Shown: positions 1-5,205 of the stretch, one piece after another
Layout of the letters: every line of letters begins with the position of its first letter
Position numbering within the stretch: the first letter of the stretch is position 1
From: Actinoplanes liguriensis
GTDB taxonomy: Bacteria > Actinomycetota > Actinomycetes > Mycobacteriales > Micromonosporaceae
Direction of reading: 5' to 3'
Assembly (NCBI GenBank): GCA_000715855.1
Contig: KL571244.1
Span: 12,088 to 22,777, forward strand
Length of the DNA: 10,690 nt
The notes under the pieces: model-generated
What the model was told of the DNA's origin: nothing
Seen by the model: only the letters and a program-made list of their open reading frames with translations
The model's database searches: none
Made by a program: the position numbers and the translations under genes

Positions 1-675
1 ATCTCGATCCGCGGCAGCGCCAGCTTCTGCAGCCACACCAGGGTGATCGCGTCGCGCTCGATCACCTCGCAGAGCCCGCCGATGATATGTGTATAAGAGA
101 CAGGGCTCGGAGTGCGCCGCCGCGCCGGTCGAGATGGGGTTGGTGATGCTCTCCGCCCCGTGCCCGGAGAAGTGCATGTAGACCAGGACCGCCGGGACCC
201 AGGCCCCTTTGCGCGTACGGAGGTTCATCCCCCGCACCCAGCGCATCCGTCCCGCCCGGTCCGGCAGCACGACCGGGCAGTGCGGGTCCGCGAGCTCGGT
301 CGCCGAGCAGCGCGGCAGGACGTCGAGGTCGAGCGCCTCGTCCCCCAGCTCGTCCGCGGTCGCCCAGCGCAGTTGCGAGTCGTCGTACAGGCAGTTCGCG
401 TACCGCTCGAGCGCCTCGGCGCACGCCACGATCCGGGCGTGCTCCGGGTCCACCCCGGTGCCGGTGCCGTCCAGGCTGCCCAGGCACTCCGGCCCGCACA
501 TGGTGTCGATCACCTGCGACACGTCGCCGAGGTTCGCGGAGAAGACCTTCAGCGGCGGGTTGGACGGCTCGACCGGGAGCTGCCCCACGCCGGTTATCAG
601 GCCGCCCAGTGGGGAGACCAGGTCCTGCAGGGTGCCCGCCTTCCGCTGCGCCACCCCGGTGGCAACCGCACTCAT
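1..675 (-). CDS. YcaO-domain protein (azoline-type cyclodehydratase), N-terminal part, broken by an adapter scar
   Basis: YcaO proteins use ATP to activate peptide backbone amides, for example to cyclise Cys/Ser/Thr to azolines in RiPP biosynthesis. From ATG at 675 the frame is open for about 190 codons. It reads an opening SPLGGLITGVG, then AEALERYANC (about residues 100-109), a VRGMNL...WVPAVLVYM strand, and STGAAAHSEP. After the mosaic-end sequence at 85-103 the same gene resumes in another frame with GGLCEVIERDAITLVW. In YcaO proteins these two blocks lie only about ten residues apart, so a few codons are missing and the frameshift is artificial. ALERY and EVIERD match the Glu/Arg-rich nucleotide-binding motifs of the family. 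GAGAGG sits 9 nt before the start. The C-terminal half lies beyond the window edge. The family is clear; substrate and cluster type (azoline versus thioamide) cannot be told from this part. Confidence 0.85.
   Translation of the reverse strand, partial: MSAVATGVAQRKAGTLQDLVSPLGGLITGVGQLPVEPSNPPLKVFSANLGDVSQVIDTMCGPECLGSLDGTGTGVDPEHARIVACAEALERYANCLYDDSQLRWATADELGDEALDLDVLPRCSATELADPHCPVVLPDRAGRMRWVRGMNLRTRKGAWVPAVLVYMHFSGHGAESITNPISTGAAAHSEPCLLYTYHRRALRGDRARRDHPGVAAEAGAAADRD
85..103 (+). other. Tagmentation adapter mosaic end (assembly scar) inside the YcaO gene
   Basis: Bases 85-103 match the engineered hybrid Tn5 mosaic end AGATGTGTATAAGAGACAG at 18 of 19 positions, with 87-103 identical. 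This hybrid is man-made: neither native Tn5 end has this sequence. It interrupts the YcaO reading frame between AAHSEP and GGLCEVIERDA and shifts the frame. No transposase gene or target duplication accompanies it. It is best read as residual library adapter used as a false overlap when contigs were joined. Confidence 0.95.
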
Positions 676-788
676 CGTCGCGCGCCCTCTCGTCCGTCGG
701 CTCGCGCCGGCCGGGAGGTCCGGCGCGTTCTTAAGCCTCGTCCTGAGAAAGCGCATTTCGCTGGGGTTTACGAAAAATGCAGCCCGGG

Positions 789-826
789 TACTGTAATGTA
801 CGTTTTGTACGTACATAGGGACAGTA
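789..826. promoter_or_regulatory. Nested inverted repeats, candidate operator upstream of the YcaO gene
   Basis: The 255-bp stretch 676-930 has no convincing gene. Its AT-richer core holds an outer inverted repeat, TACTGT (789-794) with ACAGTA (821-826). Inside it is an inner repeat, TGTACG (797-802) with CGTACA (810-815). TGTACGTACA at 806-815 is a 10-bp palindrome, and TGTACG occurs twice head to tail, 9 bp apart. The block lies about 115-150 bp upstream of the YcaO start on the minus strand. That is a reasonable place for an operator with a long leader, or for a promoter-proximal regulator. No matching regulator gene is visible in the window. The binding protein is unknown, and a chance cluster is possible. 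Confidence 0.4.
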
Positions 827-930
827 ACCTGCCCCCTTACCCGGTCGTTCTGCCCCATTCGATAGGCGGCACCGGGAGCCGATTCATCATCAATTTCCTA
901 GTACGTCGATAGAAATCGTCCCGGCACCGA

Positions 931-1866
931 TCACTCCAAGGTGACCGTCACCTGGGTGATCGTGTCGTCATCCAGAAGTGCACGCCGCAGGCCCGTCACC
1001 CGGCTCACCAGATCATCGTCGGTCTTCGGGGTCACCCACAGGTTCACCAGCAGCTGTGACGGCCCGACCCAGACGCCGTGCAGGTCCTTGATCGTGGCCA
1101 CCCATTCCTCGTCCTGCACCCGCTCCCGGATCGGATCGAGCACGTCGGCCGGCGCTGACTCGTCCAGCAGCAGCCCCTTCGCGCGCCGGGCCAGCAGGAA
1201 CGCCACCACGATCAGCAGCAGCCCGATCGTCATGCTGCCCACCGCGTCCCAGCCCGCCCAGCCGGTCGTCGCGTGCAGCACCAGCGCGACGAGGGCCACC
1301 GCCAGACCGATCAGCGCCGCGCTGTCCTCCAGGAAGACCGTGGTCGCGCTCGGGTCGGAGGCGTGCCGCAGGTGGTGCCGCATCGACCGGTCCTGCTCAC
1401 GGGCCTCCTCCCGCAACTGCTTGTGCGCGGTGTACCAGGAGTAGCTCTCGAACCCGGCGGCCACGACCAGCACGCCGACACCGATGCCGAGCGACTCGAC
1501 CGGCTCCGGCGCGAGGAGACTGCGCACCCCCTCGCCGATCGACAGGACGCCACCGACCAGGAAGATCCCCAGGGCCGCGAGGAACGTCCAGAAGTACCGC
1601 TCCTGCCCGTACCCGAAGGGGTGCTTCGCATCCGGTCCCTTCTGGGACTTCCGGAGGCCGACCAGCAACAACACCTCGTTGCCGGTGTCCGCCACGGAGT
1701 GCGCCGCCTCCGCCCACATCGACGCGGACCCGGTCAGGAACCCGGCGACGATCTTCGCCACGGCGATGGCCAGGTTCGCGGCCACCGCCACGATCACCGT
1801 CCAGGTGCTGCCCTTCTCTTTTTCCGACCCATTTCCCGTACGACCGTCGTCCGCGCTGTTGTCCAC
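931..1866 (-). CDS. Cation diffusion facilitator (zinc-type metal exporter), ZnT9/SLC30A9-like
   Basis: The 311-residue protein is an inner-membrane divalent metal transporter of the CDF family, which usually exchanges Zn2+ (or Co2+, Fe2+, Mn2+) for protons. After a charged N-terminus, TM1 runs from about residue 22 to 45. TM2 carries the metal-site HxxxD (H56, D60) in HSVADTGNE. HPFGYGQERYFW (82-93) is the conserved loop before TM3. Later hydrophobic spans lie at about 94-118, 126-145, 175-200 and 205-225, followed by a cytosolic C-terminal domain of about 85 residues. The fifth helix reads FLEDSAALIG (178-187), with Glu/Asp where many bacterial CDF members have His. This variant is seen in the SLC30A9-like branch. 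The start is GTG, and the ribosome site is weak. The gene stands alone; the nearest upstream gene (peptide deformylase) ends 247 bp away. Confidence 0.88.
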   Translation of the reverse strand: MDNSADDGRTGNGSEKEKGSTWTVIVAVAANLAIAVAKIVAGFLTGSASMWAEAAHSVADTGNEVLLLVGLRKSQKGPDAKHPFGYGQERYFWTFLAALGIFLVGGVLSIGEGVRSLLAPEPVESLGIGVGVLVVAAGFESYSWYTAHKQLREEAREQDRSMRHHLRHASDPSATTVFLEDSAALIGLAVALVALVLHATTGWAGWDAVGSMTIGLLLIVVAFLLARRAKGLLLDESAPADVLDPIRERVQDEEWVATIKDLHGVWVGPSQLLVNLWVTPKTDDDLVSRVTGLRRALLDDDTITQVTVTLE

Positions 1867-2055
1867 GAACCGCCGTTACCCGCGCCGCCGCTCGGGCACA
1901 CCCGTCGATCGGACGCTTTGCCGACCTTTCAGCCTTTCCGCTCGCGGTCGACCCGGTCGAGTCGGGCAGCGGTGAAGCCGATAAGCGCGTTGTCCGATTT
2001 CCCTTTCGAGCCGGGCCGGAGACCGGAATAGCGGCCGAATTCAGGGAGAGGAGAT

Positions 2056-2093
2056 CACCGCCGGTGTCCTGATCGCGGTGGCCACCGGCGGTG
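2056..2093. terminator. Hairpin from two 11-bp palindromes, probable terminator of the regulator-deformylase operon
   Basis: CACCGCCGGTG (2056-2066) and CACCGGCGGTG (2083-2093) are perfect reverse complements with a 16-nt loop. They lie 21 nt past the deformylase stop on the minus strand, so an RNA hairpin here could end that transcript. No T-run follows, as is common for high-GC actinobacterial terminators. Each arm is also a palindrome in itself (CACCG-N-CGGTG). A pair of operator sites 27 bp apart, upstream of the metal-transporter gene, is therefore an alternative reading. The rest of the 1867-2113 interval shows nothing else I can support. Confidence 0.45.
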
Positions 2094-2113
2094 TCGTCAC
2101 CTACAGCCGGGCG

Positions 2114-2659
2114 TCAGTGCGGGCTGACCCGGACGTCCGGCGCCGGCAGGCCCTCGAACCAGGCGGCCTCCCGCAGCGTGTCCAGCAACCGCTGCCGGCC
2201 GTCGGCGTCCTGCCGGTCGATGAACAGGATGCCGTCCAGGTGGTCGGTCTCGTGCTGCATGCAGCGGGCGAGGATGCCGTCGCCCACCACCTGGACCGGG
2301 TCGCCCTTCTTCGTGTAGCCCTTGGCGGAGACATTCATCCGCCGTTTGGTGTCGAGGTAGATGCCGGGAATGGAGAGACAGCCCTCGGGACCGGACTGCT
2401 CCTCCTCGTCGGGGAACTCCAGCACCGGGTTGACCAGGTGGTCGAGCTTGAGATCGTTGCCGGGCAGGTCCGGGTTCATCGCGAAGACCCGCAGGCTGAC
2501 CCCGATCTGCGGGGCGGCGAGCCCGGCGCCGCGGGACTGGACCAGGGTCTGCGTCAGATCCTCGATCAGCCGGTCCAGCTCGGCGTCGAAATCGGTCACC
2601 GGCGCGGCGACCTGGCGCAGCACCGAGTCACCGACCTTCCGGATGGGGACTACGGACAC
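2114..2659 (-). CDS. def: Peptide deformylase
   Basis: This enzyme removes the N-formyl group from nascent proteins in the cytoplasm, using a metal centre (usually Fe2+). All three family motifs are intact in the 181 residues. Motif 1 is GAGLAAPQ (44-51). Motif 2 is EGCLS (92-96), with the metal ligand C94. Motif 3 is QHETDH (135-140), with ligands H136 and H140 and catalytic E137. Length and order are normal. The start is GTG at 2659, with GGAGG at 2666-2670 (6-nt spacing). The gene begins inside the last codons of the upstream HxlR-type gene (10-bp overlap), so the two are co-transcribed and probably translationally coupled. Actinobacteria often carry more than one deformylase, so this copy need not be the essential one. 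Confidence 0.96.
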   Translation of the reverse strand: MSVVPIRKVGDSVLRQVAAPVTDFDAELDRLIEDLTQTLVQSRGAGLAAPQIGVSLRVFAMNPDLPGNDLKLDHLVNPVLEFPDEEEQSGPEGCLSIPGIYLDTKRRMNVSAKGYTKKGDPVQVVGDGILARCMQHETDHLDGILFIDRQDADGRQRLLDTLREAAWFEGLPAPDVRVSPH

Positions 2660-3024
2660 GGGGGACCTCCAGGAATCACTGTCGATGTGCCATCTATGTC
2701 GTACGCCATCAGATGCTCCCGTGACCAGTCGGCGACCGCGCCGAGCACCGGGATGACGGTCCGGCCCAGCTCGGTCAGCGAGTACTCGACCCGGGGCGGA
2801 TGCCGCATGTACAGGTTGCGTTGCAGCAGCCCGGCCGACTCCAGCTCACGCAATCGCTGCGCCAGTGTCGCGGTGCCGACCGGGTAGAGCCGGTTGCGCA
2901 GGTCCCCGTATCGCAGCGGCCCGTCCTCGCCCAGCGCCCACAGGATGTGCGGCGACCACCGGCTGAAGATCAGCTCGACGGCCGGCGAGAGCGGTGACCC
3001 GGTCGTCAGCGAGGAGGAACTCAT
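2650..3024 (-). CDS. HxlR-type winged-helix transcriptional regulator
   Basis: The 124-residue protein is a small MarR-like dimeric DNA-binding regulator. The HxlR signature is clear: FSRWSPHILWAL (20-31), the recognition region YGDLRNRLYPVGTATLAQRLRELESAGLLQR (39-69), and the wing and dimer part PPRVEYSLTELGRTVIPVL (76-94). The conserved Cys near the N-terminus of redox-sensing HxlR members such as HypR is absent. A plain ligand- or autoregulator is therefore more likely, although C123 is present near the end. The ATG at 3024 is the first good start. The gene overlaps the deformylase start by 10 bp and diverges from the lipoprotein gene across 153 bp, where its own operator would be expected. 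I saw no clear operator there. Confidence 0.88.
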   Translation of the reverse strand: MSSSSLTTGSPLSPAVELIFSRWSPHILWALGEDGPLRYGDLRNRLYPVGTATLAQRLRELESAGLLQRNLYMRHPPRVEYSLTELGRTVIPVLGAVADWSREHLMAYDIDGTSTVIPGGPPCP

Positions 3025-3177
3025 ATCGGGTACGACGGCCCCCACGCCCCGCCGTTCATTCCCGGCCCGCCGTCCGGTCCCGCGGACGGGTGATTCCGGC
3101 GGCCGGGGGCTGGGGCCGGCGGGGTCCCGCGTGATGCGATCTACCCGCGCGATCCCCCCACCCGCTGAGGAGCGCCC

Positions 3178-3705
3178 GTGAAGCATCGCCTCGTCGTCCT
3201 TGCCTCGATCGCCCTCCTCGGGAGCGGCGGCTGCGGTGTGATCAACAACGCTGACGACAACCGGGCACCCGCGCCCGCGGCGACCACCCCGGCGACGGCG
3301 ACCGCGGACAGCAGCGGCACCGGCTCGGTCGAGGACGGTGGGGACATCCCCGACCCGTGCACGCTGCTCACCAGGGCCGAGGCCACCAGCCTGACCGGCC
3401 GCGACGTCACCCGGATCGACCGGGACGGCGCCGACAGCGGCGACGTCTCGCGCTTCTGCCAGTGGCAGCAGGACAACGGCCAGCTCGCGGTCTTCCTGAG
3501 CCGCACCACCGCGGACGAGTTCACCGTGACGGTCGCCGAGGCGCAGACCGTGGACGGGGTGGGCGAGGACGCGTACTCGGCGAATGGGCATCTCTACGTG
3601 CTCCACGGCACCGTGCAGATCGACGTCTACTCCCGCGGTGGGTCGGACGCCGGGAACCTCGCGACCGCCGAGAAGGTCGCGAAGGTGATCATTCCGAAGA
3701 TCTGA
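3178..3705 (+). CDS. Small secreted lipoprotein, DUF3558-like
   Basis: The 175-residue protein has a short positive N-terminus (MKHR), a hydrophobic stretch and a Cys at residue 19 (LLGSGGC). This fits a lipoprotein signal peptide with an atypical lipobox: Gly at -1 is normal, but Ser instead of an aliphatic residue at -3 is not. A flexible linker rich in Ala, Thr, Pro and Ser (about 27-50) follows. The folded part has PDPCTLLTRAEATSLTG (58-74) and CQW (94-96), the paired Cys and context typical of DUF3558-type actinobacterial envelope lipoproteins. Function is unknown. GTG at 3178 is supported by GAGGAG at 3167-3172 (5-nt spacing). Its 3' end overlaps the convergent DUF309 gene by 17 bp, so the two transcripts would be antisense at their tails. 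Confidence 0.75.
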   Translation: MKHRLVVLASIALLGSGGCGVINNADDNRAPAPAATTPATATADSSGTGSVEDGGDIPDPCTLLTRAEATSLTGRDVTRIDRDGADSGDVSRFCQWQQDNGQLAVFLSRTTADEFTVTVAEAQTVDGVGEDAYSANGHLYVLHGTVQIDVYSRGGSDAGNLATAEKVAKVIIPKI

Positions 3706-4216
3706 GCCGCGGCGCGAGCAGCTCCTCCGGGATCGGGCCGGTGCCGATGCGCGCGATCAGATCCGTGGTCCAGGCGGTCAGCGCGGCGACCGGGATGCCG
3801 TGGGGAGCATTCCGCTCGTACGCCGAGATCCGCTCCCCCGCCCGGCTGAGCAACCGGACCGCGCCGACGTCGTTGCCGCGCCGCAGGTGGGTCACCCCGA
3901 CCGCGAGCTGCGCCAGGCCCTTCCACAACTCGCGCGTGTCGTCGTGGCACGCCTTCCACGCCCCTTCGAGCACCTCGTGGGCGTGGAACGGCCGGCCGGC
4001 CACGAGCAGGCGCTCGGCCTCGCGCAACGCCTCGGCGGGCGGGAGCACGAGATCGTCCGGGGTGGTGGGGACACCGGTCAGGCCGTGCGGCAGGGGGCGG
4101 CCGAGCCCGTCGCGCGGCCGGGCGTTGCGGGCCCGGCCGGTCACGTCGCGATCCCGCTCCACACGCTGAGGTTCCATGCCCTCCATACTGCCCCGGCGCC
4201 CGAAGTGATCAAGCAC
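3689..4216 (-). CDS. DUF309 domain protein
   Basis: The 175 residues contain the DUF309 core: RPFHAHEVLEGAWK (75-88), with conserved H78, H80 and E81, followed by ELWKGLAQLAVGVTHLRRGN (96-115) and a helical tail. The fold is all-helical and no reaction is established for the family; the His/Glu pattern suggests a metal- or ligand-binding pocket. The N-terminal RDRDVTGRARNARPRDGLGRPLP is a conserved actinobacterial extension as far as I recall. I place the start at GTG 4216 because a near-perfect ribosome site lies just upstream at 4224-4233. Internal ATGs at 4186 and 4177 are the alternatives, with poorer spacing. The gene diverges from the flavin reductase with only 52 bp between start codons, and its ribosome site overlaps that promoter's -35. 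Confidence 0.82.
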   Translation of the reverse strand: MLDHFGRRGSMEGMEPQRVERDRDVTGRARNARPRDGLGRPLPHGLTGVPTTPDDLVLPPAEALREAERLLVAGRPFHAHEVLEGAWKACHDDTRELWKGLAQLAVGVTHLRRGNDVGAVRLLSRAGERISAYERNAPHGIPVAALTAWTTDLIARIGTGPIPEELLAPRLRSSE

Positions 4217-4223
4217 ACCGGGG

Positions 4224-4233
4224 CACCTCCTTT
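4224..4233 (-). promoter_or_regulatory. Strong ribosome binding site of the DUF309 gene
   Basis: Read on the minus strand, 4233 to 4224 is AAAGGAGGTG, almost fully complementary to the 16S rRNA tail. It lies 7 nt before the GTG at 4216. It decides the start of the DUF309 gene. It also forces that gene's promoter into the SoxR-like box and the first bases of the flavin reductase gene. Confidence 0.75.
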
Positions 4234-4262
4234 GACCTGAAGTCAGCTTGAGGTTTTAGCGT
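4232..4262 (+). promoter_or_regulatory. SoxR-like (MerR-family) promoter of the flavin reductase-nickel SOD operon
   Basis: TTGACC (4232-4237) is a near-consensus -35, and TAGCGT (4257-4262) fits the actinobacterial -10 TANNNT. The spacer is 19 bp, the overlong spacing diagnostic of MerR-family activators. The spacer holds a dyad, CCTGAAGTCAGCTTGAGG (4236-4253), which matches the E. coli soxS SoxR site CCTCAAGTTAACTTGAGG at 15 of 18 positions. It also has the same placement relative to -35 and -10. Transcription would start at or next to 4269, the first base of the downstream GTG, so the mRNA would be leaderless. The sequence match is observed; control by SoxR or a relative is inferred. No soxR gene lies in the window. 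Confidence 0.75.
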
Positions 4263-4268
4263 CTCGGA

Positions 4269-4763
4269 GTGGATCTGAGAACAGAGCAGGACATCGGCGA
4301 ACGGATGAGGGGCGCGTTCCGCCGATATCCGACCGGGGTCGCGGTGATCACCGCCGCCGGCCCGGACGGCCCGGTCGGGTTGACCGCGTCCAGCGTCGCG
4401 TCGGTCGCGGCCGACCCGCCGGCCCTGTCGTTCTCGGTCATGGGCACCCACTCGGCGCGGGCGCTGCTGGCCGCGCCGAGCTTCGTGGTCCATCTCCTCG
4501 GCACCCGCCACACCGGGCTGGCCCGGCACTTCGCCCGCTCCGGCGGCGAGCGCTTCACCCCGGACCAGGGCTGGAGCACGCTGCCGACGGGCGAGCCGAT
4601 CCTGTTCGACGCGGTCGCCGCGCTGCGCGGCGAACCCCTGCACCTCGTACCGGTGGGTGGTTCGACGCTGGTCGTCGCGAACGTCCTCGAGGTGTTCCAC
4701 GGCCCGGAGGACCGTCCCCTGATCCACCATTCCCGGCAATTCATGAGCACGGAGGAATCCTGA
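4269..4763 (+). CDS. Flavin reductase (HpaC/ActVB-like, FMN-binding split barrel)
   Basis: This family uses NAD(P)H to reduce free FMN or FAD, either supplying a partner monooxygenase or feeding reduced flavin to redox chemistry. The 164 residues show the usual opening MRGAFRRYPTGVAVITA (13-29), the flavin-contact stretch GLTASSVASVAADPPALSFSV (37-57) and FVVHLLGTRHTGLARHFA (72-89), and end in IHHSRQF (152-158). GTG 4269 is chosen because it coincides with the expected transcription start; there is no ribosome site. An internal ATG at 4305 would trim 12 residues. The stop overlaps the nickel SOD start (TGATG), so the two genes are coupled. A reductase that can leak superoxide from reduced flavin, paired with a dismutase, suggests a redox-stress unit. 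No two-component monooxygenase is adjacent in the operon. Confidence 0.85.
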   Translation: MDLRTEQDIGERMRGAFRRYPTGVAVITAAGPDGPVGLTASSVASVAADPPALSFSVMGTHSARALLAAPSFVVHLLGTRHTGLARHFARSGGERFTPDQGWSTLPTGEPILFDAVAALRGEPLHLVPVGGSTLVVANVLEVFHGPEDRPLIHHSRQFMSTEES

Positions 4764-5167
4764 TGCGTCTGTCGCGTCTCCTGCGCCCGCGCACCGTCGT
4801 GAGCGCACACTGCGATCTGCCCTGCGGCGTCTACGACCCCGCGCAGGCCCGCATCGAAGCGGAGTCGATCAAGGCGATCGCCGAGAAGTACCAGGCCAAC
4901 GAGGACCCGGAGTTCCGCACCCGCGCCCTGATCATCAAGGAGCAGCGCTCCGAGCTGGTCAAGCACCACCTCTGGGTGCTGTGGACCGACTACTTCAAGG
5001 CGCCGCACTTCGAGAAGTACCCGCAGCTGCACCAGCTCTTCAACGAGGCCACCAAGCTCGCCGGCGCGGGCGGAGCGAAGGGCTCGGCCGACCCGGACGT
5101 CGCCGACAAGCTCCTCGCCAAGATCGAGGAGATCTCGACGATCTTCTGGGAGACCAAGCAGGCGTGA
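4763..5167 (+). CDS. sodN: Nickel-containing superoxide dismutase
   Basis: The enzyme converts superoxide to hydrogen peroxide and oxygen using a nickel centre, as a cytoplasmic hexamer in Streptomyces. The 134-residue precursor has a 15-residue leader (MRLSRLLRPRTVVSA). The mature sequence then starts HCDLPCGVYD, the nickel hook: its His1 amine and imidazole plus Cys2 and Cys6 bind Ni. The rest (ARIEAESIKAI, FRTRALIIKEQRSELVKHHLWVLWTDYF, IFWETKQA) follows the family four-helix bundle, and the length is normal. Leader removal is needed for activity, usually by the SodX peptidase, whose gene commonly sits next to sodN. Here no sodX is adjacent on either side. GGAGGA at 4751-4756 serves the ATG at 4763, which overlaps the flavin reductase stop. 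Regulation through the upstream SoxR-like promoter would be unusual for this gene. Confidence 0.96.
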   Translation: MRLSRLLRPRTVVSAHCDLPCGVYDPAQARIEAESIKAIAEKYQANEDPEFRTRALIIKEQRSELVKHHLWVLWTDYFKAPHFEKYPQLHQLFNEATKLAGAGGAKGSADPDVADKLLAKIEEISTIFWETKQA

Positions 5168-5170
5168 TCC

Positions 5171-5198
5171 CCGGTGCCAGGTCACGGCCGGGCACCGG
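5171..5198. terminator. Bidirectional hairpin between convergent sodN and ligase genes
   Basis: CCGGTGCC (5171-5178) and GGCACCGG (5191-5198) form a perfect 8-bp stem with a 12-nt loop. The hairpin fills most of the 38-bp gap between the sodN stop and the convergent ligase stop. No T-run is present. Its position fits a shared terminator for both transcripts. Confidence 0.6.
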
Positions 5199-5205
5199 CC
5201 GCGCT

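Noticed and set aside
837..890. Minus-strand 17-codon ORF (MMNRLPVPPIEWGRTTG) behind AGGA, upstream of the YcaO gene, as a RiPP precursor or leader peptide
   Set aside because: It is too short for a precursor and has no Cys/Ser-rich core. An ORF of this size with a weak ribosome site is expected by chance.
2051..2113. Plus-strand hydrophobic stretch (ITAGVLIAVATGGVV) after GGGAGAGGAG as a small membrane peptide
   Set aside because: There is no start codon at a usable distance from the ribosome-like site, and the frame runs into the antisense of the deformylase gene. The hairpin explains the repeated Gly/Val codons.
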